Positions 17,487 to 25,957 of a stretch of 64,000 nucleotides of DNA are shown here, piece by piece. Origin of the DNA: Hoeflea sp. YIM 152468. GTDB lineage: Bacteria > Pseudomonadota > Alphaproteobacteria > Rhizobiales > Rhizobiaceae. Below the pieces are notes generated by a model. That model did no database searches. It saw only the letters and a list, made by a program, of their open reading frames with translations, and was not told the origin of the DNA. Within the stretch, counting starts at the first letter, position 1, and each line of letters opens with the position of its first letter. The stretch lies in assembly GCF_029210485.1 (NCBI RefSeq), contig NZ_JARGET010000026.1, forward strand, positions 123,598 through 187,597, written 5' to 3'. The translations under genes were made by a program, and so were the position numbers.

Positions 17487-18185
17487 ATGACCGCAATGAC
17501 TGATACCAATGTAATTGAACGAAGGTCACTCCATCTCGAATTGGTGGAGCGCATTCGCCCACTCATTGTCGAAAGGCAATTGGAACCCGGGGACAAGGTG
17601 CCCGAAAGGGATCTGTGCGAACGCTTTGGGGTGTCGCGCACGCCGATGCGCGAAGCCCTCAAGGTCCTGGCGGCCGAAGGCCTTGTCCGGCTGGAGCCCA
17701 ATCGTGGCGCCTGGGTGACGGTGGTCACTGTGGAAGAAGTCGAGGAAGTGTTTCCAATCCTGGGTGCTCTCGAGGCGCTGTCGGGGGAACTTGCCTGCGC
17801 CAACATCACCGATGCGGAGCTCAGCCATGTCCGCCGGCTTCACGACCAGATGATGGACAGCTACCGCGACAGAAATCTGGCGGAGTATTTCAAGACCAAC
17901 CAGAAAATCCACCGGGCGATTCTTCTGGCCGCAAAAAACCACAGCCTGACAAATGCCTGCCAGGTGCTGTCAGCGCGGATGCAAAGGGCCCGCTACGCAG
18001 CAAATCTGTCGGAGGAACGCTGGGCCGACGCCGTCAAGGAGCACGAGCAGATTATCCAGTCGCTCGAAGCGCGCGATGGCAAGCGATTGAGCCAGGTTCT
18101 GGCGCGGCACATGAAGAACAAGCAGGATTCAGTGCTGAAATGGCTCAGAAAAGCCACTGCAGCCCAGGAAACAACCCTGGTTTGA
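17487..18185 (+). CDS. GntR-family regulator, FadR/FCD type
   Basis: A 232-aa repressor-type regulator. The N-terminal winged helix is LCERFGVSRTPMREALKVLA then GLVRLEPNRGAWV; the C-terminal all-helical FCD domain shows IHRAILLAA and a late HEQIIQSLEARDG helix with His residues that usually bind a metal and a carboxylate effector. It starts 6 bp after the dehydrogenase stop, so it is co-transcribed with it. FCD regulators usually sense organic acids, which fits control of this locus by its own substrate. Confidence 0.9.
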   Translation: MTAMTDTNVIERRSLHLELVERIRPLIVERQLEPGDKVPERDLCERFGVSRTPMREALKVLAAEGLVRLEPNRGAWVTVVTVEEVEEVFPILGALEALSGELACANITDAELSHVRRLHDQMMDSYRDRNLAEYFKTNQKIHRAILLAAKNHSLTNACQVLSARMQRARYAANLSEERWADAVKEHEQIIQSLEARDGKRLSQVLARHMKNKQDSVLKWLRKATAAQETTLV

Positions 18186-18258
18186 TCGCACGCAAAGACA
18201 GCTCCGATCAGAGCCAAACGATTTTATTGCATCCATGACGCAAGAATCCTGATTTGAA

Positions 18259-18528
18259 ATGACCTGGAAAGTCGTTCATCGTGATGCCCATCCTCATCGG
18301 CAATCACTGGGAGCGGGAAACTTGGCCCTCATCTGGAGCGATCTGGACGAAAGCGAACAAACAGCGCTCAAACGGCTGAACCGCGGCCCCTACCCCGCGC
18401 TGCAACCCGCCATGGCCGAACGCTTGATTGAATTCGGGCTGGCGGAGCGGCGGCCGCGGGGAGTCGGCATCAACCGCGAAGGACGCGAGTTGGTGATCAA
18501 CGCCTTGCTGAACCAACGCGAGAACTGA
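18259..18528 (+). CDS. small hypothetical protein, winged-helix-like
   Basis: An 89-aa protein that I do not recognise. Its middle, SDLDESEQTALKRLNRG then AERLIEFGLAERRPRGVGI and GRELVINALL, looks like a small winged-helix fold of the MarR type without dimer helices. It follows the GntR gene by 73 bp in the same direction, but has a weak ribosome site. DNA binding is a guess from the pattern only. Confidence 0.5.
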   Translation: MTWKVVHRDAHPHRQSLGAGNLALIWSDLDESEQTALKRLNRGPYPALQPAMAERLIEFGLAERRPRGVGINREGRELVINALLNQREN

Positions 18529-18612
18529 TGCGCGACCCCTGCTGTTTGCACTTGCGCCGGGCACATGCATGTCGTTGTCGCAAAACCGCTGCACAGCTTT
18601 GCGCGGCATGCA

Positions 18613-19080
18613 TTAGTCTGATGACTTTGGCACTGTCGCGGCAGGTCCGGCGATGGCCGGCGCCGGCAGAGCAAAATCCTGTTCCGAAAGCATGATCTCG
18701 GCCAAGGTATAGGCATCGAATGTGGTTATGAAGGCAGCCAACGCCTGGTTCAGCAACCGGGGCAACCGGCAGCGGTTTGAGATCAGGCATTGATTGGCCG
18801 GGGTGAAGCACTCGACCAGCGAAAAATCCGTTTCCGTCGTCCGGATAACGGCGCCAAGATTGATCTCTTCGGGGCGACGGGCCAGTGTGAAACCACCCGA
18901 GCGACCGCGCACCCCGCGCAGATATCCGGCTTTGGTCAGCAGGTTGACGACTTTCATGAGATGGGTTTGCGAAATCCCGTAGATCCGGGCGGTCTCTTCG
19001 ATCGTCACCAGCCTGTCGCCCGCAGCTCCCGCATAAAGAAGCACGCGCAAGGCATAATCGGTAAAAGTGGTCAGTTTCAT
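18613..19080 (-). CDS. nsrR: Rrf2-family Fe-S regulator, NsrR-like
   Basis: A 155-aa Rrf2 protein. It starts MKLTTFTDYALRVLLY at the ATG at 19080, so Asp8 sits where NsrR has its cluster-ligating Asp. The HTH is GISQTHLMKVVNLLTKAG and the wing is VRGRSGGFTLAR. Three cysteines, Cys91, Cys98 and Cys104 (CX6CX5C), could hold a 4Fe-4S cluster. NsrR normally represses nitric-oxide defence and denitrification genes until NO destroys the cluster. Other Rrf2 members (RirA, IscR) have similar layouts, but the opening sequence and Asp8 favour NsrR. Its neighbours include a CcoS-like gene, which fits respiration. Confidence 0.75.
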   Translation of the reverse strand: MKLTTFTDYALRVLLYAGAAGDRLVTIEETARIYGISQTHLMKVVNLLTKAGYLRGVRGRSGGFTLARRPEEINLGAVIRTTETDFSLVECFTPANQCLISNRCRLPRLLNQALAAFITTFDAYTLAEIMLSEQDFALPAPAIAGPAATVPKSSD

Positions 19081-19238
19081 GAAAGTCCTCAGTCTCGATA
19101 AGCCGTTGTCTGCCGAAGCGGACAGCGACGAACATGGCCTGGTCACGAGTTGCGACTGCTGCACCTCTCGAGGCACGATCGTCACAGCGCTGCTATAAGC
19201 GCGCATATGGGACGAGGCAGCGTCCACCCCAGCAGCCG

Positions 19239-19388
19239 TCACACGAACGTCATCACCACGATTGCGCCCAGCACCACCAGCACAAGACCGCCGATCAGCA
19301 TCGGCAAAAGCGTGTTGTCAGGGTCGATATCGCGCGTTTCATAGGTGACCGGTTCGGTTGCTTCGGTCTTGTCTTCGGGTTCGGGCAT
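19239..19388 (-). CDS. 49-aa single-span membrane protein
   Basis: A short gene starting at the ATG at 19388, with AAGGATG upstream. The first 28 residues are acidic and soluble (MPEPEDKTEATEPVTYE...), followed by one hydrophobic span, LLPMLIGGLVLVVLGAIVVM, to the C terminus. It lies 158 bp upstream of the NsrR-like gene on the same strand. Charge pattern and codon use look real, but it is too short for a family call. Confidence 0.55.
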   Translation of the reverse strand: MPEPEDKTEATEPVTYETRDIDPDNTLLPMLIGGLVLVVLGAIVVMTFV

Positions 19389-19540
19389 GTTTTGGCATCC
19401 TTCATCCATGTTCACCGTCTCGGGCTTGCACCGAGCTCACGACTGTCTCACCAATTTGGTTCACGTCGTTTCATCGCATCAGGTTACGGCCCATACCGGC
19501 CAAGGAACCGTAAGCAGAAACCTAGATCATAATAGATATA

Positions 19541-19569
19541 TTGACAATGCATCTTTAAGCGGGAACATT
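19541..19569 (+). promoter_or_regulatory. weak candidate promoter
   Basis: A perfect TTGACA at 19541-19546 is followed after 17 bp by AACATT, a poor -10 box. It is about 100 bp ahead of the next rightward gene, in a locally AT-rich stretch. Confidence 0.2.
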
Positions 19570-19665
19570 GCAAATGCTGGATGAGGCAGACAAACTGGCA
19601 AAGCCGGACACCGGCGCGGACCGTCTTGCCTCCCCAATCTGCTTCGGCACCGATGGAGGCTTGCC

Positions 19666-19953
19666 ATGAAGATCGAGTTTGAAGATGGCGGCATTGTCAT
19701 TGATGCAGCCATTGTCGGACCATTGCTCAACGTCGCGCCGGCCGAAGTTCCGAGGCTGATGCGCGAAGGCGCGATCACCAGCCTGTCTGAGGCAGGAATC
19801 GACGAACATGCGGGCGAGCATCGCCTGAGTTTCTTCTACCAAGGCCGCCGCCTCCGTTTGCAAGTGGCCGCATCAGGTGAAATTCGGGCGCGGTCGATTG
19901 TCGATTTTGGCGACATGCCGCTGCCGCGGGCAATGCATCGGCCTGGTGCGTGA
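19666..19953 (+). CDS. small conserved-looking protein (possibly DUF6522)
   Basis: A 95-aa protein starting MKIEFEDGGIVIDAAIVG, with a helical middle (VAPAEVPRLMREGAITSLSE) and a beta-rich part (HRLSFFYQGRRLRLQV). It resembles a small family seen near respiratory or nitrogen-oxide genes in alphaproteobacteria, which I recall as DUF6522, but I cannot confirm that here. It has no signal peptide or metal motif. The next gene's preferred start lies 24 bp downstream, so they are probably one unit. Confidence 0.6.
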   Translation: MKIEFEDGGIVIDAAIVGPLLNVAPAEVPRLMREGAITSLSEAGIDEHAGEHRLSFFYQGRRLRLQVAASGEIRARSIVDFGDMPLPRAMHRPGA

Positions 19954-19976
19954 GCTTGCCGGAGGTCAACAAAACA

Positions 19977-20483
19977 ATGACGCACCACAACATTCGTACA
20001 TCTCGACACGGCGCCGCAGCCAGACCGAGACTGCCGGAAGCGGTCGCTGCCTTTGTCACCATTCTCTGGCTCGGCCTGGTTCTCGGAGTTTCGTTCATCG
20101 CCACGCCGGTGAAATTTCAGGCCCCCTCGCTCAGCCTGCCGGTAGCGCTTGAAATCGGCAGAGCGACGTTTGCACTGTTCTCGAAAATCGAGTTGGGCAT
20201 GGCCATGCTGCTGACCCTTTCCATTCTTGCCTGCAACCGCAGGGCACTCTCCACCATTCTCGGCGCGGCACTGATCACGATTGTGGTTGTCGAGACAGTC
20301 TGGCTGTTGCCTGTTCTTGATGAGCGGGTCGAAATCATCCTTTCCGGAACGGCGGCACCGGCTGGCTGGTATCATTTTTTCTATGTCGGCATTGAAACGC
20401 TGAAGGCTGTCCTTCTCGTGGCGCTGTCGGCTCACCTGCTGCGGCAACTGACAGCAACGAATGCGGAAACACGATCTGAATGA
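19977..20483 (+). CDS. four-span inner membrane protein, unknown function
   Basis: A 168-aa membrane protein with four predicted hydrophobic spans (around EAVAAFVTILWLGLVLGVSF, the LGMAMLLTLSILA region, TILGAALITIVVV and TLKAVLLVALSAHLL). The loop FIATPVKFQAPSLSLPVALE between spans 1 and 2 is the most distinctive part. I use the ATG at 19977 because GGAGG lies about 11 nt before it; a GTG/ATG start at 19950 would overlap the previous gene. It sits between the small DUF-like protein and the CcoS-like protein, suggesting a membrane or respiratory role. Confidence 0.7.
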   Translation: MTHHNIRTSRHGAAARPRLPEAVAAFVTILWLGLVLGVSFIATPVKFQAPSLSLPVALEIGRATFALFSKIELGMAMLLTLSILACNRRALSTILGAALITIVVVETVWLLPVLDERVEIILSGTAAPAGWYHFFYVGIETLKAVLLVALSAHLLRQLTATNAETRSE

Positions 20484-20495
20484 GCAAGCCCGCCC

Positions 20496-20693
20496 ATGAC
20501 GATTTCGATAGGCCTTGGCCTGATCGCGCTGGCCGCATTTCTGTGGAGCCTTCACACAAATCAGTATGAGGGTCTTGATGGCGCTGCCGTGCGGGTCCTG
20601 CTCCCGAATGCAACGCCAGTTGCTGCCGGGAAAAAGCTCTCACTTCAGACTGCCATCAATTCCGTGTTTGTCATCTCCAACGCTTCCCGATAG
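20496..20693 (+). CDS. ccoS: CcoS-like cbb3 oxidase maturation protein
   Basis: A 65-aa protein with one N-terminal span and the CcoS core: GLIALAAFLWSLHTNQYEGL then DGAAVRVLL, matching the AFLWSL-x-(S/N)GQYEDL-x-GAA pattern of CcoS. CcoS helps put copper or haem into cbb3-type oxidases. The usual partners (ccoNOPQ, ccoGHI) are not in this window, so it is an orphan copy. The tail after VRVLL is longer than usual and unlike the family. The ribosome site is weak. Confidence 0.6.
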   Translation: MTISIGLGLIALAAFLWSLHTNQYEGLDGAAVRVLLPNATPVAAGKKLSLQTAINSVFVISNASR

Positions 20694-20774
20694 GTCCTGT
20701 TTCCAAAGAGCGGCTGGTAAGAATCCCGCTGCGCGCTCAAAATGCATCAATCGCACTCTATCTCTGGAGCCAAA

Positions 20775-21620
20775 ATGTCGTCCAAATATTTCGTGCCTCG
20801 CGGGGGCCACCCGAGCCAGGACCAACTTCTCACTGACCGGGCAGTGTTTACCGAGGCCTATGCCGTCATCCCCAAAGGCACGATGCAGGATATCGTCACC
20901 AGCTCTTTGCCGTTCTGGGAGAAAACCCGATTGTGGGTATTGTCGCGCCCCTTGAGCGGCTTTGCCGAGACATTCTCACAATACATTATGGAGGTGGCAC
21001 CTGGTGGCGGCTCCGACCGGCCGGAATCAGATCCCGGGGCGGAAGCAGTCCTGTTCGTGGTGGAGGGGGCGGGCTCTCTCGAGGTCAATGGTCAACGCCA
21101 CGACCTGCAGCCGGGCGGGTATGCCTACTTGCCGCCCCAAACCGACTGGAAATTGCACAACCGGGGATCAGAAAACCTGATTTTTCACTGGATCAGGAAG
21201 TATTACGAGGCGGTGGATGGGCTTGAAACACCTGATGTGTTGATCGCCAATGAAAACGACATAGCGCCGACCGTCATGCCCAAGACAGATGGCAAATGGG
21301 CCACGACCCGGTTTGTCGATCCCGATGATCTCCGGCATGACATGCATGTGACGATCGTGACGTTGGAGCCGGGAGCCGTCATTCCGTTCGCCGAAACTCA
21401 CGTGATGGAACACGGATTGTACGTCCTGGAGGGCAAAGCCGTCTACCGGCTCAATCAGGACTGGGTCGAGGTGGAAGCCGGGGATTACATGTGGTTAAGG
21501 GCATTCTGCCCGCAAGCCTGTTATGCCGGAGGCCCGGGAAATTTTCGCTATCTTCTCTATAAGGATGTCAATCGACACATGAGTCTGCGACCACCGGTGA
21601 CAGCGCCGCGCACCCGATAG
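20775..21620 (+). CDS. allE: (S)-ureidoglycine aminohydrolase
   Basis: A 281-aa bicupin enzyme that converts ureidoglycine to ureidoglycolate plus ammonia in allantoin breakdown. It matches AllE/YlbA throughout: FVPRGGHPSQDQLLTDRAV, an N-terminal cupin with LFVVEGAGSLEVNGQ, the bridge FHWIRKYYEAVDG, and a C-terminal cupin with the Mn-site segment FAETHVMEHGLYVLEG and YLLYKDVNRH. I use the ATG at 20775 (CTGGAG upstream) rather than one 11 codons earlier. No other allantoin or purine genes are near, so it may be constitutively expressed or have moved away from its pathway cluster. Confidence 0.87.
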   Translation: MSSKYFVPRGGHPSQDQLLTDRAVFTEAYAVIPKGTMQDIVTSSLPFWEKTRLWVLSRPLSGFAETFSQYIMEVAPGGGSDRPESDPGAEAVLFVVEGAGSLEVNGQRHDLQPGGYAYLPPQTDWKLHNRGSENLIFHWIRKYYEAVDGLETPDVLIANENDIAPTVMPKTDGKWATTRFVDPDDLRHDMHVTIVTLEPGAVIPFAETHVMEHGLYVLEGKAVYRLNQDWVEVEAGDYMWLRAFCPQACYAGGPGNFRYLLYKDVNRHMSLRPPVTAPRTR

Positions 21621-22159
21621 GATGGGGGTGCTTTCGCCCTTTCAATCCATGCATGTCGCTTGTCGATCCTATCAAGCCGTTTGAACGCGACAGACATTGG
21701 ATTTGCCGCTCGGCCGCCTTCCTGACTCCGGATCTCGAGACAGGATTCGGGCTTTCGGTCGAAGCGGTGTCTCGGGACGTCGTTGCCGCATTACAGGGGC
21801 TGTAAGGTCTCGCAAACCTTCACAGGGGTGAGCAATTCCGCTCACTCCTGGATCAACCCCTGGCCGGTCTCGCCTCCCCGATCTCTGCCCGCTGGATAGC
21901 TTGACTTTTGATTTCCAAAGGATCAGGATTCAACTTATGCATGCGACCAGACGACAGTTTCCAACTCTTTACAGGCTATGCCCTATTGGAGGCACCTGAG
22001 CCCCGGTTCGCAGCGCCCCGGGCGAAGCGCGTGGGCTAAACTGCTCGTAGTGCAGTGACCCCAAGCCTGATCAAGACAATCCGCTCCAGACAATTCATTT
22101 CAACTGTGGTGACGCCAATAGCGTGCATGCAGCTCAATTTACAGCGATGAGGTCAGCCA
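21621..22159. other. 539-bp gap with two inverted repeats, no gene
   Basis: I see no coding pattern. A perfect 6-bp palindrome around GGG (TTACAG/CTGTAA) lies at 21791-21805. A 10-bp stem with one mismatch (AGGGGTGAGC/GCTCACTCCT, loop AATTCC) lies at 21824-21849 and could end the allE message, though it is 200 bp downstream and lacks a T-tract. Confidence 0.4.
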
Positions 22160-22603
22160 ATGGCTCCCAGCACCAAAAGAGTACACAAGCCCGCAATCAC
22201 CATGACCCGCTCGGATCATGAACGGCTGTCGAAGCTCGCTGAGACCCTGCCCGCCAAGACATCCTTCGTAGCTGATCAGCTCTTCGTCGAGCTCGACCGG
22301 GCGCGCATCGTGGCCGACGGCAGGATTTCAAGCAACATCGTGCGCATGGGATCCAGCTTGCGCTTCACCAGCGATCTCGGTGAAGACAGGTCCGTGACGC
22401 TGGTTTTCCCGGGCGAAGCGGATATTGCCAAGAACCGGATATCGATCTTCACGCCGATAGGCACCGCGCTGATCGGCCTCTCGGCGGGACAATCTATCGA
22501 CTGGACCGCGCGAGACGGGCGCGTCCATCGCTTGACCGTGGAAAGCGTGACCCCGCCGAGCGGCAATTCCACAACTTCCGAATCCGCGGAGGTAAAACCA
22601 TGA
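22160..22603 (+). CDS. rnk: Rnk-type regulator of nucleoside diphosphate kinase
   Basis: A 147-aa GreA-related protein. The N-terminal part (MTRSDHERLSKLAETLP, then a short helical arm) matches Rnk, and the C-terminal FKBP-like GreA/B domain has VTLVFPGEAD, IFTPIGTALIGLSAGQSIDW and LTVESVTPP. Rnk binds RNA polymerase at the secondary channel but lacks GreA's long coiled coil. It is preceded by GAGG. A second, diverged copy follows 150 bp downstream. Confidence 0.85.
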   Translation: MAPSTKRVHKPAITMTRSDHERLSKLAETLPAKTSFVADQLFVELDRARIVADGRISSNIVRMGSSLRFTSDLGEDRSVTLVFPGEADIAKNRISIFTPIGTALIGLSAGQSIDWTARDGRVHRLTVESVTPPSGNSTTSESAEVKP

Positions 22604-22752
22604 CACGAGCTCTGCTTCCCTGCGGCATCTCCATGTTCCGAGGTTGCCTCATCGCAGGCTCGTAGCCCCTGTGCCGCCATCTGCGGCCAGGGGAATCTCC
22701 AATCTGTTTCACCACGACAACGCTCCTCAATATGGAGCGATGGAGACCTGCG

Positions 22753-23295
22753 ATGTCGAACGAAATCTGCATCCTGACCAACGTTGACTTCACCGTCCTC
22801 GAGTTCTTGCGCGGCCGCTGCCAAGGCGCAGACGATCCGCTCGCATCTATCCTCAAGAGGAAGATAGAGTCGGCGCTTGTGATGGCTCACAGCGACGTTC
22901 CCGGCAACGTCGCCACCCTGAACAGCCGCGTCACCTTCTCCGTCGATGGCCGCGACAGGGACACAAGAATTATCTCGAGCGCCCGTTCGGAATCACCTGC
23001 CAGCATGTATTTGCCAGTCACAAACCTGCGCGGGCTGGCGCTGCTCGGCCTTGCCGAAGGCCATGGTTTTTCCTTCCTCAACAAGGAAGGTATCGAGGAG
23101 CGTGTTCTCCTCGAAAAGGTCTTGCACCAGCCAGCTATGCCAAGACAAGAGAAGGAAGCCGTCGAGGCTGTCGCCAAGCCGGCGCAACCCAAACCATTTC
23201 TCAGGCTGGTAGGAGGCACCCTCACCGACCAGGCCCCTAAGCCCCATACCGACCCCGGAGGATTCGATGATGATCCCGGCCCGTCGGCTGCCTAG
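22753..23295 (+). CDS. second Rnk-like GreA/B-domain protein
   Basis: A 180-aa paralogue of the preceding gene: short N-terminal arm (LTNVDFTVLEFLRGRCQG), then a GreA/B-like domain with SRVTFSVDGRDRDTRII, MYLPVTNLRGLALLGLAEG and GFSFLNKEGIEERVLLEKV. It adds a proline-rich, low-complexity tail (from about residue 130) absent from Rnk. I start at the ATG at 22753; a start 7 codons earlier is possible. The order of the two suggests tandem duplication and divergence, perhaps with different polymerase effects under stress. Confidence 0.72.
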   Translation: MSNEICILTNVDFTVLEFLRGRCQGADDPLASILKRKIESALVMAHSDVPGNVATLNSRVTFSVDGRDRDTRIISSARSESPASMYLPVTNLRGLALLGLAEGHGFSFLNKEGIEERVLLEKVLHQPAMPRQEKEAVEAVAKPAQPKPFLRLVGGTLTDQAPKPHTDPGGFDDDPGPSAA

Positions 23296-23820
23296 CCACG
23301 CTCGTTGCCCCCGCGAAGGCCTGTTGCGTTCAACTGGACTGCCTTGAACGCGCAACTCACCATCGCCGTGCCCGTATCAATCCATGACATGCCGGCCCGC
23401 ATTAGGTGATAGCTTGCCGGCCCCTCTGATCACGGACGTGATCAGCGGAAATCGCGCCATGCAAGGCCATCGTTCATCTGCATCTCTCCCCACCCGGCAC
23501 TGGAACTTCGTATCTCCCGTTGGTCTTCATCGGCAAATCCCGGGCATCGGTGGCAAATTCATGTGGATTGGAGGAGCCGGAGCCTAAGGCTTCCGCAACC
23601 AGGTGCAGTCTTGTAAACACGACCACACATGCTTTGTTTCAACGGCTTACGGCGACAAAGGCGCAGCCAATCGAAGGGGTGGCGCTGATGTCAAACGAAT
23701 TAAGTCCGCCAGGTTTGTTCATCATCTCTGTCCGACAGGTTCTCCCACGAACTAAGGTCTTGATTCCGGCTGCCCGAAGCGCCATTGCAAAACCTGGCTT
23801 GCCGTAGGAGGACTGCCCTT
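23296..23820. other. 525-bp gap, one inverted repeat, no gene
   Basis: No convincing reading frame. An 8-bp inverted repeat, CTGATCAC-GGAC-GTGATCAG at 23426-23445, is the only structure seen; it could be an operator or a terminator stem. I saw no magnesium-riboswitch pattern ahead of mgtE, though this cannot be excluded by eye. Confidence 0.4.
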
Positions 23821-25164
23821 ATGAAAAATGCAGACCAGTTTCCAAACCGAAGCACGCCGTCAATCAACGCCCCGGCTGATATTATCACGGAATTCGTTGC
23901 CACAGCCCATCCTGTCGATCTGGCGGATTGGCTTGGCCAACTGCCGCGTTCGGAGATCTGGTCCCTCATTGCAGACATGGATCTGGCACGGCGCGCACTC
24001 GTGTTTTCACACCTGTCCCCGGAGCTCCAGGCAGACTTGGCAGCGGAAGTTTCACCGCAAGACCTGGCCGAAATCGTTACCCAGATGGAAACAGACGACC
24101 GCGTGGACTTTTTCAACCTTCTGACCCCGGTTGAACAGCACCGTCTTGCGCAGCACCTCGCTGATGAAGAGCGCGAAAACATACGCCGTCTTTCCGCGCA
24201 TGATGCAGACACCGCCGGTGCAATCATGACAACGGATTATGCGACCCTCGGGGCAGACATGACAACCCAGGAAGCGATCGCGGAACTGCGCCGCCAGGCA
24301 CCGAATACCGAGACGATCTATCGCTCTTATATTCTCGATGGCACCGGCCGCCTGATCGGGTCACTCAGGTTGCACGAGCTTATCCTGGCGGTGGACGATG
24401 CCTTGATTGGCGACATTATGGATCAGTCGCCGATTTCCGTTCCTGTCACCATGGACCGGGAAGATGTTGCAAAGACAATCGCCCGCTATGACATTCTCGC
24501 ATTGCCGGTGACCGATGCGGACGGCAGGTTGTTGGGGATCGTTACGCATGACGATGCGGCCGACGCAATGCAGGCTGAGACGACGGAAGACTTCCAGAAG
24601 ATATCGACGGTACTGCCATTCACCCAGAACCTGCGCGAAGCCGGAATCGGCATCCTTTATTCCAAGCGTATCGTCTGGTTGGCACTGCTTGTGTTCGGCA
24701 ATCTGTTTTCCGGCGCGGGCATTGCCTATTTCGAAGAGACGATACTCGCCTATGTCTCGCTTGTGTTCTTCCTGCCGCTTTTGATCGACAGCAGCGGCAA
24801 TGCCGGATCACAGTCGGCCACATTGATGGTGCGCGCGCTGGCGACTGGAGATGTGGCCTTGAAGGATTGGCGAAACCTTATCCTGCGCGAGCTCGTTGTC
24901 GCTTCGGCGCTGGGCGCAACTATGGCTCTGGTTGTCTTGCCGCTTGGCGCGGTCCGCGGGGGAGCGGAAATCGCTTTGACGGTCGGGTTGACTATGTTCA
25001 TGGTGGTTATCATTGGTAGCCTTGTCGGTATGTCGTTGCCATTTTTGCTCAGCCGTTTACGGCTCGATCCGGCCACAGCTAGCGGGCCGCTGGTCACGAC
25101 GATTTCAGATGGTGTGGGTGTGCTGATCTATTTTTCGATCGCGACACTGGTGCTCGCGATCTGA
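23821..25164 (+). CDS. mgtE: MgtE-family magnesium transporter
   Basis: A 447-aa magnesium channel/transporter. The cytoplasmic MgtE_N domain (about 10-130, with LADWLGQLPRSE and VDFFNLL) leads to paired CBS domains (about 135-255; TAGAIMTTDYATL and DILALPVTDADGRLLGIVT), which sense Mg2+. Then a five-helix membrane domain follows with FFLPLLIDSSGNAGSQSATL, the conserved pore segment. The start is the ATG at 23821 with GGAGG upstream; a start 12 codons earlier is less likely. Confidence 0.93.
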   Translation: MKNADQFPNRSTPSINAPADIITEFVATAHPVDLADWLGQLPRSEIWSLIADMDLARRALVFSHLSPELQADLAAEVSPQDLAEIVTQMETDDRVDFFNLLTPVEQHRLAQHLADEERENIRRLSAHDADTAGAIMTTDYATLGADMTTQEAIAELRRQAPNTETIYRSYILDGTGRLIGSLRLHELILAVDDALIGDIMDQSPISVPVTMDREDVAKTIARYDILALPVTDADGRLLGIVTHDDAADAMQAETTEDFQKISTVLPFTQNLREAGIGILYSKRIVWLALLVFGNLFSGAGIAYFEETILAYVSLVFFLPLLIDSSGNAGSQSATLMVRALATGDVALKDWRNLILRELVVASALGATMALVVLPLGAVRGGAEIALTVGLTMFMVVIIGSLVGMSLPFLLSRLRLDPATASGPLVTTISDGVGVLIYFSIATLVLAI

Positions 25165-25539
25165 CATTGAGCTGATGCATTTGCTTTGGCGTTCGGACGG
25201 ATCCAGTTGAACGCGGTAGGATCAGGTCAGGGCCGGGCAAGGGCGATGGATCAGGACATCGCAGCCAGCATCACGCAACGGGCGTCGGGTGACGCTGGCT
25301 GTCTGTGCCCGCCGGAGCAGACCGGCGGGCCCGAAACCCGGTGCAATCAGGTCGGCACTTTGACCGGCGTGTCCTGCGCATCAGCATTCTCGGCGAGCGG
25401 TCTGCAGCACGCTGGTTCCCGGTGCGCGCCAACACCGCATCATCCTGTGGAACCATACCAACTGCCGCAAGGATGCTGTTCGCAATTGCCAGGCAGCCTC
25501 CGCAGCACGGTTGAGGCGATCGGCATCAGGATGCCCGTA
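25165..25539. other. 375-bp gap, nothing identified
   Basis: Open frames here (for example 25186-25701 rightward) have irregular composition, no family resemblance and overlap the leftward gene at 25540. I see no promoter or repeat worth naming. Confidence 0.4.
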
Positions 25540-25863
25540 TCATGCGTTGATGTCCCGAGCGTCCATCATCTGATCGTAGGTCGCAAGCAAGCTCGAAGCC
25601 ACGACATGGGTCGCTGCGGCAGTCGTGGCAGCAAATGCAAGTCCTGCTCGCGCCGGATCCGCCATGGCGATGGCCACACCGGCTGGCGTGCTGGCAAATG
25701 AAACGGGCGCGGACTCCTCGTCCAAGACGAGGCCTCCATCATCCTCCCAGCGTGCGATGCAGGCGGCGTTTGACTGTGGTGCAGCGGTTTGCGTGTCATT
25801 TGCCTGGTCCGGAGCAAACGATTCAGGAAACAAGTTTTCGAAATCTGCTTTACAAAGCATCAT
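25540..25863 (-). CDS. hypothetical protein
   Basis: A 107-aa protein of unknown function. It is acidic and polar in the first half (LFPESFAPDQANDTQTAAP, then WEDDGGLVLDEES) and rich in Ala/Thr in the second (GLAFAATTAAATHVVASSLL). It has no signal peptide, membrane span or domain that I recognise. It reads in the same direction as the DUF1127 gene 94 bp upstream. The ribosome site is poor, so it may not be real. Confidence 0.4.
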   Translation of the reverse strand: MMLCKADFENLFPESFAPDQANDTQTAAPQSNAACIARWEDDGGLVLDEESAPVSFASTPAGVAIAMADPARAGLAFAATTAAATHVVASSLLATYDQMMDARDINA

Positions 25864-25957
25864 GGTGCGAGACTCCCGTGTCTGGATTGGTCAATGGAAT
25901 GGTGAGGGGCGGTCGCGGTGCCGAAATCCGACGGTGCGACCAGGCCGGAGACGGCTG

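Noticed and set aside
25186..25701. Rightward 171-codon frame after mgtE
   Set aside because: No start signal, odd composition, overlaps a better leftward candidate.
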